Assembly: GCA_004552595.1 (NCBI GenBank)
Contig: SFNX01000057.1
Location: forward strand, 1 to 12,769
DNA length: 12,769 bases
From: Lachnospiraceae bacterium
Lineage (GTDB): Bacteria > Bacillota > Clostridia > Lachnospirales > Lachnospiraceae
Direction: 5' to 3'
In this document: positions 6,992 through 12,769 of the stretch, piece by piece
Layout of the letters: every line of letters starts with the position of its first letter
Position numbering within the stretch: the stretch's first letter is position 1
Position numbers and translations under genes: made by a program
Notes under the pieces: model-generated
Database searches by the model: none
Seen by the model: the letters and a program-made list of their open reading frames with translations, nothing else
What the model was told of the DNA's origin: nothing

Positions 6992-7020
6992 ATTATAACA
7001 AAAAATTATAAAAAAATCAA
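6992..7020 (-). promoter_or_regulatory. Leftward sigma-70-type promoter for the 6124-6960 phosphoesterase
   Basis: On the minus strand TTGATT (7020-7015) and a perfect TATAAT (6997-6992) are separated by 17 bases. The downstream stretch AATATATATAGAAAAT (6994-6979) is identical to that behind the sigma-operon promoter. The ribosome site and ATG follow within about 32 bases, so the leader is short. Confidence 0.78.
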
Positions 7021-7099
7021 ATTATTGCTTTGGACAAACACAGTTAAATCTTACAGCTATTTTTTCAAAATAAATGACAGTATGAAGGAGGTGTTAGAT
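7021..7099 (+). promoter_or_regulatory. Divergent control region / leader of the rightward late genes
   Basis: Genes to the left run leftward and genes to the right run rightward, so rightward transcription should begin in or near this stretch. I see no convincing TTGACA-17-TATAAT on the plus strand, which would fit a late promoter read by a phage-specific factor. The clear element is the ribosome site AAGGAGGTG (7085-7093), which fixes the start of the next gene at 7100. Confidence 0.4.
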
Positions 7100-7279
7100 A
7101 TGATTAAATTAATGTCAACCAATGGTCAGGTCCAATATGATCATGATGAATGGGTTGTTGACAAAGAAGAAGACTTAAAATTATTACCAAGAAAAAGTGG
7201 TATGGGAAGTGTCGCTATTGTCATATCTACTGGAAAAGTGTATATGAAGAACAGCTCTGGTGAATGGGAGGAAATCTGA
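7100..7279 (+). CDS. Small phage protein of 59 residues, unknown function
   Basis: The start at 7100 is set by AAGGAGGTG about 7 bases upstream; reading from 7025 would place the ribosome site inside the gene. The protein begins MIKLMSTNGQVQYDHDEW, is acidic, and ends with a strand-rich IVISTGKVYMKNSSGEWEEI. It stops at TGA one base before the collagen-like protein gene. Small proteins of this kind (a short beta-rich domain with a STGKVYMKNSSGEW-like end) often sit just before tail or head-fibre genes in Bacillota phages, so a minor structural or assembly role is likely. No named family is claimed. Confidence 0.75.
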   Translation: MIKLMSTNGQVQYDHDEWVVDKEEDLKLLPRKSGMGSVAIVISTGKVYMKNSSGEWEEI

Positions 7280-7280
7280 T

Positions 7281-8138
7281 ATGGATTTAATAACATATGC
7301 TTTATTAAAACAATAGATAGCTGAATGCGAAGCTAATATTGAGACGATCATTCCCCATATAGGTGAAAATGAGAATTGGTACGTCGGCGATGAAGATACC
7401 GGCAAGCCGAGCCGAGGCGATAAGGGCGACAAGGGCGATAAGGGCGACAAAGGAGACACCGGCGCGACAGGTGCGACAGGTGCAGCCGGTGCTGCTGGCA
7501 AGTCCGCATATGCGTACGCTCAAGACGGCGGCTACACCGGCACCGAGGCGGAGTTTGCGGCAAAGCTGGCGCAGGAAAAGTTTGCAAACCCCAACGCCTT
7601 GACCTTTACCGGGGCTGTGACCGGCAGTTACGACGGTTCAGAACCGGTGACGGTGGAGATTCCCAGCGGTGGCGGTTCTGGCTTTGATAAGTGGGAGTGC
7701 ATCAACACATTCACGATTCCAGCCGATACTGCGGAAGATGTTACTTCCATCATATTCAGCGAAGATGCGGAGGGCAAGCCCTTTGCACTCAAAAAGTTTT
7801 ATGCCGTATTTGCGGGTATTACAGGAGTGGGGACTTATTTCTGTATCCGAATAAATAATTTACATGTTGCTCAGCAATTTGGCACTGATACTATCTACAA
7901 TAACAATACTGGTGAACGTAATCCTTTAATACTATATTTCGAAATTGCTGGTTCTGGTCTTTATCATTGGTCTTGTCCGAATGTAAAGTCGTTTGGATAT
8001 AGAGCAGACGGAGATGGAACCCCCAATGGCGGAACGCAGTCGAATATATCTCAGATTAATAAGATCCATTTTGCTTGGGGTACGGGAAGTGCAATCACGC
8101 CCGGTACAACAGTGAAGCTATGGGGGGTTAGAACATGA
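7281..8138 (+). CDS. Collagen-like phage tail/appendage protein; one in-frame TAG
   Basis: Reading TAG (7314-7316, codon 12) as Gln gives 285 residues from the ATG at 7281 to TGA at 8136. A GGGAGG stretch in the preceding gene's end is the ribosome site. Residues 1-40 are a helical N-terminus (MDLITYALLKQ, then the TAG). Ten uninterrupted Gly-X-Y triplets follow (GDK x4, GDT, GAT x2, GAA x2, GKS; 7416-7505), then AYAYAQDGGYTGTEAEFAAK, a motif often found after collagen repeats in Bacillota phage proteins. The C-terminal half (about 130-285) looks like a beta-rich head domain. Such proteins form trimeric fibres and may bind the host surface. Base composition jumps to GC-rich at about 7380, inside the gene, and no TAG occurs after that point, which suggests a mosaic join. 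Under the standard code the start would have to be placed later and would lose the N-terminus. Confidence 0.82.
7416..7505 (+). repeat. Collagen-like Gly-X-Y coding repeat
   Basis: Ten tandem nine-base units encode consecutive Gly-X-Y triplets, starting with four near-identical GDK units. They form the triple-helix stalk of the tail protein. The repeat is degenerate at the DNA level (GGCGATAAGGGCGACAAG-type alternation) and could vary in copy number between relatives. Confidence 0.9.
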
Positions 8139-8641
8139 TGAAAAAGTATGTAAATGGAAAACTTGTTGACTTAACACCCGAAGAAATCGCAGAAGCCAAA
8201 ATCGCTGCCGCAATGGAGAAATCCCGCCCTCTGACGGAAGCCGAAGTTTCCCGTATGCTCATTACCGCACAGATCAACACCCTTTCTGTGGACGACAACA
8301 CCGCCCTGCGAATGACGACATTTTATCCTGAATGGGCAGCAAACGCAGAATATACAATCGGCTATAAGGTGCAGCGCAGCGGCAGGCTATGGCGTTGCTT
8401 GCAAGCGCACACCTCGCAAATAGGTTGGGAGCCGGAGAACGCCGCCTCACTCTGGACAGAAATCTGCGAAAGCCATTCCGGAACGCTTGAAGACCCGATA
8501 CCGTACAGCGGCAACATGGCGCTTGAAAGCGGCAAGTACTATTCGCAGGATGGCAAGGTGTATAGGTGTACTCGTGATACCGGAAACCCGGTCTATAATG
8601 CCCTATCGGAGCTGGTGGGGCTGTATGTTGAGGAGGTTTAA
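8135..8641 (+). CDS. Tail-associated protein with a carbohydrate-binding (CBM5/12, chitin-binding type 3) domain
   Basis: A 168-residue protein whose ATG overlaps the preceding TGA as ATGA, so translation is coupled. Residues 1-60 contain a predicted helix with LTPEEIAEAKIAAAMEKSRP. Residues about 65-112 carry the CBM5/12 pattern: WAANAEYTIGYKVQ, then LWRCLQAHTS, then WEPENAASLWTEI. The aromatic residues typically form a sugar-binding face. The C-terminus (about 120-168) has a second short motif, SGKYYSQDGKVYRCTRDTG. The likely role is binding cell-wall or surface glycans from the tail tip. It is GC-rich, has no internal TAG and uses CAG for Gln, unlike the genes further right, in line with import from a standard-code genome. 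It is followed after 2 bases by another small gene. Confidence 0.83.
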   Translation: MMKKYVNGKLVDLTPEEIAEAKIAAAMEKSRPLTEAEVSRMLITAQINTLSVDDNTALRMTTFYPEWAANAEYTIGYKVQRSGRLWRCLQAHTSQIGWEPENAASLWTEICESHSGTLEDPIPYSGNMALESGKYYSQDGKVYRCTRDTGNPVYNALSELVGLYVEEV

Positions 8642-8643
8642 AA

Positions 8644-8778
8644 ATGACAAACGTACTTAATTTCATCCACTTGGCATTAACCCATGTTGATCCAAACACC
8701 GTACCTAGAGGAGTGGCGCTTGCAGGCGGCACTGCAACCGTATCCGCTCACAACCATAGTACAGTTACTGGTTCATAA
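8644..8778 (+). CDS. Small 44-residue protein, unknown
   Basis: A 44-codon frame with an AGGAGG ribosome site (8630-8635) in the end of the preceding gene and ending in TAA 14 bases before a strong terminator. It begins MTNVLNFIHLALTHVDPNTV, continues with RGVALAGGTATVSAHNHS and ends TVTGS. There is no signal peptide or clear membrane segment. The good ribosome site, tight spacing and following terminator make it a real gene. It could be an independent small structural protein or a truncated remnant of a longer fibre protein. I do not recognise the family. Confidence 0.65.
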   Translation: MTNVLNFIHLALTHVDPNTVPRGVALAGGTATVSAHNHSTVTGS

Positions 8779-8792
8779 GAAAGTATTTAATG

Positions 8793-8820
8793 AAGAGAGA
8801 GGATTTAATCCTCTCTTTTC
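8793..8820 (+). terminator. Rho-independent terminator ending the collagen/CBM operon
   Basis: AGAGAGGA (8796-8803), loop TTTAA and TCCTCTCT (8809-8816) form eight Watson-Crick pairs, extended outward by a G-T pair and two A-T pairs, followed by TTTTC. It separates the fibre module from the glycosyltransferase gene. Confidence 0.85.
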
Positions 8821-8846
8821 AATTGATTTAAAGGAGATAAAGGTGT

Positions 8847-9983
8847 ATGGATTATAAAATTTGTGTTTATGCAATTTGTAAAAATGAAAAGGAATGGATT
8901 AATCGGTGGATAGATAATATGTCTGAAGCTGATTATATCGTTGTTTTAGATACGGGCTCAACTGATGGGTCTTATGAAATGTTAAAAGAAGATGCTCGTA
9001 TAACTCGTGTTGAATAGAAAATTATTAATCCTTGGCGCTTTGATGTAGCGCGCAATGAATCAATGAAATTGGTTCCAGAAGATACTGATATTTTTGTTTG
9101 TACTGACTTTGATGAAGTATTTGAAGAGGGATGGGCGCAAGTGCTGCGTGATAATTGGCAGCCTGAAGATACGAGATGTTATTATACATATGCGTGGTCA
9201 CATAATACTTTAGGTGAACCGCAAGATGTATTTAAATATGATAAAATTCATACTCGCGAATATCATTGGATATTCCCAGTGCATGAAGTATTATATCCAA
9301 ATGATTTAACTAAGCCTGAGAAAGCTTTAGACGCAGGTGAACATATTTATTTACATCATTTACAAGATATGAATAAGCCACGCAGTTATTATTTTGATTT
9401 ACTTAAAATTGGTGTAGAAGAAAATCCTACCAATTCACATTGTTAGATGCTATTAGCACGTGAATATTTGCTTAAACAAGAATATGACAATGCGCTTGAG
9501 GCTTATGAAAAGTGTTTACAATATGCTGATATTTATGAGCCTAATAAAAAATTAGTTTTATGTGAAACATATGGACGATTAGGTGATTTGTATTATTGGC
9601 ATAGGCATGATTTAAGTGAATCTGTTAAATATTTTAATAAATGGATTGAGGTTGACCGCACATATCGTGAGCCTTATTTTTGTTTGGCTGATATATATAA
9701 TAATAAAGAACTTTATCCTTTAGCTATTGGTTTAGTTACTACTGGATTGGTCGTTGGCCAGCGCCATTATGATTGGGTTGAGCGTAAGGATAATTGGATT
9801 GCTAAAAGCGAAGAACTTTTATGTTATTCTTATTTAGGTTTAAAAGATTATTCTAATGCAATTGTGCATGGTAAATTAGCATTAACGCATGATCCAAATA
9901 ATATAACATTATTATAGAGATATGTAATGGCGCTTGAAGGTTCGATTGCTGAAATGACGCAATTAAATAATAATAACAAATAA
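8847..9983 (+). CDS. GT2-type glycosyltransferase with C-terminal TPR-like repeats; three in-frame TAG
   Basis: With TAG read as Gln at 9015-9017 (codon 57), 9444-9446 (codon 200) and 9915-9917 (codon 357), one frame runs 378 residues from ATG 8847 to TAA 9981. The standard code would leave three fragments. AAGGAGA (8831-8837) is the ribosome site. The N-terminal 190 residues show a GT-A fold: ICVYAICKNE (5-14), DTGSTDGS (35-42) and TDFDEVFEEGW with the nucleotide-sugar/metal-binding DFD at 87-89. The rest (about 195-375) is helical with TPR-like pairs (ALEAYEKCLQYADIYEPN, GRLGDLYYW, AIVHGKLALTHDPNN). It would transfer a sugar from an activated donor. In a late operon the acceptor might be a virion protein or the host surface; this is inference. 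A GT remodelling host receptors is an alternative. Confidence 0.85.
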
Positions 9984-10005
9984 TTGTAGAAACTTTAAAA
10001 ATGAT

Positions 10006-10056
10006 AAGAGATATAATTTTGCTTGTTCAAGAGAAATTATATCCTTGAGCTTTTTT
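10006..10056 (+). terminator. Terminator with competing hairpins after the glycosyltransferase gene
   Basis: GTTCAAG (10025-10031) pairs with CTTGAGC (10044-10050), immediately followed by TTTTTT (10051-10056), a normal terminator. An overlapping hairpin pairs GATATAATTT (10010-10019) with AAATTATATC (10034-10043), extendable by AAG/CTT across one bulged A. The two folds share bases 10025-10043, at least partly exclude each other and could act like an attenuator. Confidence 0.6.
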
Positions 10057-10063
10057 ATTATGA

Positions 10064-10379
10064 AGAAATTTTATTAAAAAAATTATTACCGCAGTAAAGA
10101 AAGATGATATTAAAGAATATTAGTCTGCCACGTAGATAGTGAGTAAGACAATAGTTACTACTCCTACTATATATTTCTATAATATGACAAATGGTTTTAC
10201 AGATATTGTGCCTGATGTGGTTAATTAGATAATAGGATTAGCATATATAGAAATTGGTTCAAAAGAATATACGGCTCCTATTATTTTAGATAAATTGTTA
10301 CAATAAACCCTATTTCTTTATGTGCTCATTTGGCGAATTTTTAGCTCCTGCTAATGGCACTCTTACTTACCATTTATAA
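10064..10379 (+). pseudogene. Decayed late-gene fragment with in-frame TAG codons
   Basis: With TAG read as Gln (10121, 10133, 10226), an 80-codon frame is open from 10064 to TAA at 10304-10306. It reads protein-like: KKDDIKEY, SATQIVSKTIVTT, YFYNMTNGFTDIVPDVVN and GSKEYTAPIILDKLL. It has no convincing start: a TGA precedes it and there is no ribosome site. Near its end a second frame takes over (NKPYFFMCSFGEFLAPANGT, ending LTYHL, with TAA at 10377-10379), as if one gene had suffered a single-base frameshift near 10300. The piece between the terminator and the endolysin therefore looks like the 3' remnant of a lost gene, perhaps structural. Function is not recognised. A non-ATG start with programmed frameshifting cannot be excluded. 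Confidence 0.5.
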
Positions 10380-10411
10380 ATAACTTGTCCTAGAAAATGA
10401 GGTGATTAATT

Positions 10412-11305
10412 ATGGCAAAATATTATATTGAAAATTTTATTAAATGGGCTTTAACGCATGTTAAACGTTCTACTATTCCCTTAGACGCAAAATTACCATT
10501 ACCTATTGCACAATGCGGTACTGACCCTTGGAATTATTTATTTGGTAGTGTTCGCGTAATGACAACTCAAGCAACCATTAATTATTATTTTAATAATCAT
10601 TATAAAAATAAAATGACACGTGCTGATTATGATGCAATTACTAATTCTTGGAGTCGTACGGGTTATGCGACTGACTGCCAAGGCATGTTAGATGCTTATC
10701 TTACTTATGTTTGTAATGAAAAATTTGATATTAATGCGCACATGAATTACACTTTATGGTGTACTGACAAAGGAACAATTGCAAGCATAAATCGTCCATA
10801 TGTTATTGGTGAAGCTGTTTTCATGTGTTCAACTAAATCCAAAAAAATGACACATGTCGGTTGGATTTGTGGATTCCGCGCGAATGGTGAACCTCTTGTT
10901 GTTGAGGCACGAGGTCTCGCATATGGAGTAGTTGTAACTGAACTATCAAAACGCAATTGGACTCATCGTGGTTTAATGACTGCCAAATTCGATTATACTA
11001 AGCCTCAGGAGGAACCTAAACCTATGTCTATAATTAAATTTAAGAAAACAAATCCTATTAAAACTGGAGAACCTTATTTAGCTATGCAAAAAGCCTTAAA
11101 CGCAGCTGGCTATACAGATACTGCTGGTAAAGTATTAGAAGAAGATGGTAAATGGGGAACTAAATCTTAGCAAGCATTTGAAAAATTGCTTAATGCACAT
11201 GTTACAATCCCTGAACCAGTTATAGAAGTTGAAAAAGTAAATCGTATTACTACATTTTCTTCTCCAGATGGTAAATATAGATTCTCTGTCATTTTAGAAA
11301 AATAA
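10412..11305 (+). CDS. Endolysin: NlpC/P60-like peptidase with C-terminal peptidoglycan-binding domain; one in-frame TAG
   Basis: With the TAG at 11168-11170 (codon 253) read as Gln the protein has 297 residues, ending at TAA 11303. GAGGTG lies about 8 bases before the ATG. The N-terminal domain has YATDCQGMLDAYL with the likely catalytic Cys near residue 91, MTHVGWICG with the His near 149 and VVEARG with the third polar residue, as in NlpC/P60 cell-wall peptidases. Residues about 225-270 are a PG_binding_1-type repeat: EPYLAMQKALNAAGY, then EEDGKWGTKS, the TAG and QAFEKLL. The TAG thus falls inside a conserved helix, and the standard code would cut the domain off. The enzyme should cleave peptidoglycan peptides for lysis. 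No signal peptide is seen, so a holin elsewhere would be needed. Confidence 0.85.
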
Positions 11306-11331
11306 ATTTAATAATACAAGGAGGAATGGAA

Positions 11332-12177
11332 ATGTCAATAATTTCTAAAATTGCCATACCTGGCGTAGCAGATCCGTATGACATACAAGCATATAAAGCA
11401 TTATCTATTCCATTAGGCTATGTTGATACAACTAGTACTGCTACCTCTTTTACAGCTACAGTATCAGGTATTACTTCATTATATGATGGTTTGACAGTTT
11501 ATCTTTCCAATACTGTTATAGCAGCTAATGGAGCATGGACATTAAATATTAATAATTTAGGAGCTAAACCGGTTTATTTAAATAATGGTGATACTTAGCG
11601 CTCATATATTGATTTTAATGTAAATGACACATATTTATTTATTTATAACGAATCACAAATTTCAGGCGGCTGTTGGAATATCATATTGAATAATACTCCA
11701 TTAATTCTTGATTTTACTATGATATAGTTGTTATGGAACATACGTTCAACAACTAATACTTTAAATAAATTATTAAGTCCTGTGCAATTAACAGCACAAC
11801 AAATATGGAATGAATTAAAATTGGCGTAGGTAAATAAGCGTCCAATTTATTTACGTATTTCTGATGTTGACAATTCTAATCAAAAAATTATTTTGCCTTT
11901 TTAGGCTTATATTGATTCAATTTATTATTTTAGTACAACTGAACGGTTCTTTGGGAATGATGCTACTTTAACAGATGCAGGTTTAATCACTTTAAATGCT
12001 TATATTTTTATAAATGACCAATCAGATGTAGTTGCTAAATTGGATATTTATAATGCGTCGACTTCTGTTGTACCAAATTATTATGATGGCACTAAACTTG
12101 CAACAATTTTTGGCATAGATATTTATGCGCCATGGGCTGATGGTGACGCTCAAGCATATGGAAACATATAGAGGTAA
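11332..12177 (+). CDS. Phage tail-fibre/structural protein; five in-frame TAG
   Basis: The start at 11332 is preferred over the ATG at 11326 because AGGAGG (11319-11324) is then 7 bases away rather than one. Reading TAG as Gln at 11596, 11725, 11827, 11902 and 12169 gives 281 residues to TAA at 12175. The standard code would end the protein at residue 88. It opens with MSIISKIAIPGVADPYDIQA and continues with GYVDTTSTATSFTATV, GITSLYDGLTVYLSN, NGAWTLNINNLGAKPVYLNN and ISGGCWN, a beta-rich pattern typical of Bacillota phage tail-fibre or baseplate-associated proteins. The C-terminal half (about 130-281) is beta-rich and not recognised. It lies 6 bases before the next gene and probably belongs to the same tail operon. 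Confidence 0.8.
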
Positions 12178-12183
12178 TTAGTT

Positions 12184-12769
12184 ATGGCACAAGTTATAAT
12201 TACAGTTTCTAAATTAGATAATTTAGCTGAAGCAGTTAATAATTTAACTGATGCTACGCTACCTCTTACTCTTGATTAGATGACAACAGAAATTAATAAT
12301 TTTACAACTTAGCACTATTATGTTCCTCATGCCGATATACCTGAATATGTAAAAAGTGAGGCCCTTTCTGTTGCAAAAAAGGTCGCGGCGAAATAGGCGG
12401 AGCTAAACAACCAGATAACTTTTATAGCAATGTCTGATACGCACTATGCTGGAGAGCAAGTTGATAATTGGCAAGAATACAGCAACATCAGTACCGAGCA
12501 CGCAGGCATGGCGGCGCAGGTTCTTTCCTATTGCCTACCGATTGACTTTGCTTGCCACTTGGGAGATTATACTTTTGGAAGTGCAAACACAACAACTGAG
12601 CTGCTGAAATCTCAAATTGAGAAGGTATCACAATTTCTCGATAGCAATTTCAGAGGAATACCGCAGTTTCGCACCGTTGGAAATCACGACACAGGCGAGT
12701 ATGGTACACTTGTTGGTGCCGAATATTTATATGAAGCGATAGGCTCAAAATGCGAAGGAGCCACATACG
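12184..12769 (+). CDS. Tail protein with metallophosphoesterase domain, N-terminal part (runs off the right edge); three in-frame TAG
   Basis: Reading TAG as Gln at 12277 (codon 32), 12310 (codon 43) and 12394 (codon 71), the frame is open for 195 codons to the window end. A GAGGTAATT ribosome site precedes the ATG at 12184. Residues 1-75 are a helical, AT-rich virion-type N-terminus. From about residue 78 a calcineurin-like domain begins: FIAMSDTHYAG (Asp, His ligands), CHLGDYTFG (GD) and TVGNHDTGEYG (GNHD). Base composition rises toward GC at about 12360, and the last TAG is at 12394. This looks like a fusion of a phage virion-anchoring segment to an imported enzyme domain. Such domains in tail proteins may act on surface phosphates such as those of teichoic acids, but the substrate here is unknown. 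Confidence 0.82.

Noticed and set aside
7416..7505. CRISPR-like or other regulatory tandem repeat
   Set aside because: The units are nine bases, in frame, and encode collagen triplets; there are no unique spacers.
7184..7587. Several minus-strand open frames opposite the collagen-like region
   Set aside because: They are low-complexity mirror images of the GC-rich Gly-X-Y repeat (runs of Ser-Pro-Leu or Cys-Arg), without ribosome sites.
8274..8732. 152-codon minus-strand frame opposite the CBM gene
   Set aside because: It is antisense to a gene with recognisable CBM5/12 residues and good ribosome sites, and its own translation is Arg/Pro/Ala-rich with no recognisable motif.
9015..9917. Reading the glycosyltransferase region as broken pseudogenes
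   Set aside because: Every interruption is TAG with the frame unchanged; no TAA, TGA or frameshift occurs across 378 codons, and the same holds in the endolysin and fibre genes. Recoding explains all of them.
1..12769. crAss-like phage of Bacteroidota, a group also known for TAG recoding
   Set aside because: Strong AGGAGG ribosome sites, sigma-A-like promoters and Bacillota-type fibre and collagen motifs argue against that host, and no crAss-specific marker gene is in the window. Other recoded phage lineages fit better.
1..12769. Suppressor tRNA or other tRNA genes
   Set aside because: I looked in the gaps (262-314, 4101-4202, 6012-6123, 6961-7099, 8779-8846, 9984-10411) and found no cloverleaf-like sequence with a GTTCGA-type T-loop. 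The suppressor tRNA, if phage-encoded, must lie outside.

Overview
The window looks like part of a tailed bacteriophage (or prophage-like) genome that probably infects a Bacillota (Firmicutes-type) gut bacterium. Strong AAGGAGG-type ribosome binding sites, promoters of the TTGATT-17 bp-TATAAT kind and a collagen-like/CBM tail module all point to such a host. The genome is AT-rich and appears to read TAG as an amino acid, almost certainly glutamine (genetic code 15 type). Eight in-frame-coherent coding regions carry 17 internal TAG codons, no gene ends in TAG (all stops are TAA or TGA), and in a repeated zinc-ribbon domain the TAG falls exactly where two sister repeats have Gln.

The left half (1-6960) is transcribed leftward and looks like an early or regulatory/nucleic-acid region. 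In transcription order it holds a metallophosphoesterase (6960-6124) followed by a terminator. A second promoter then drives a sigma-70 factor (6011-5169), a DEDD exonuclease (5167-4292), a decayed RNA-ligase 5' end (4295-4203), a homing endonuclease (4100-3192), a DRB0094-type RNA ligase (3219-1795), a 57-aa four-Cys protein, a PPP-type phosphatase (1596-859), a polynucleotide kinase (869-315) and the start of another metallophosphoesterase (261-<1). Kinase, PPP phosphatase and RNA ligase together look like an RNA-repair cassette, a split counterpart of the fused bacterial Pnkp enzyme. These genes are almost free of TAG codons; only the homing endonuclease has one.

The strands diverge at about 6961-7099. 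The right half (7100-12769) is transcribed rightward and holds late genes: a 59-aa small protein, a collagen-like tail/appendage protein, a carbohydrate-binding-module protein, a 44-aa protein and a terminator, then a GT2 glycosyltransferase with helical repeats, a terminator/attenuator-like hairpin region and a decayed gene fragment. An NlpC/P60-like endolysin with a peptidoglycan-binding domain, a tail-fibre-like protein and a tail protein with a metallophosphoesterase domain (cut by the window edge) complete it. This half is dense in in-frame TAG codons except in a GC-richer block (about 7380-8660), which looks like a recent import from a standard-code source.

The most notable points are the TAG-to-Gln recoding concentrated in late genes, the homing endonuclease that split the RNA ligase gene and supplied a diverged replacement of its 5' end, the split RNA-repair cassette, and the paired leftward promoters, one of which drives the phage's own sigma factor.
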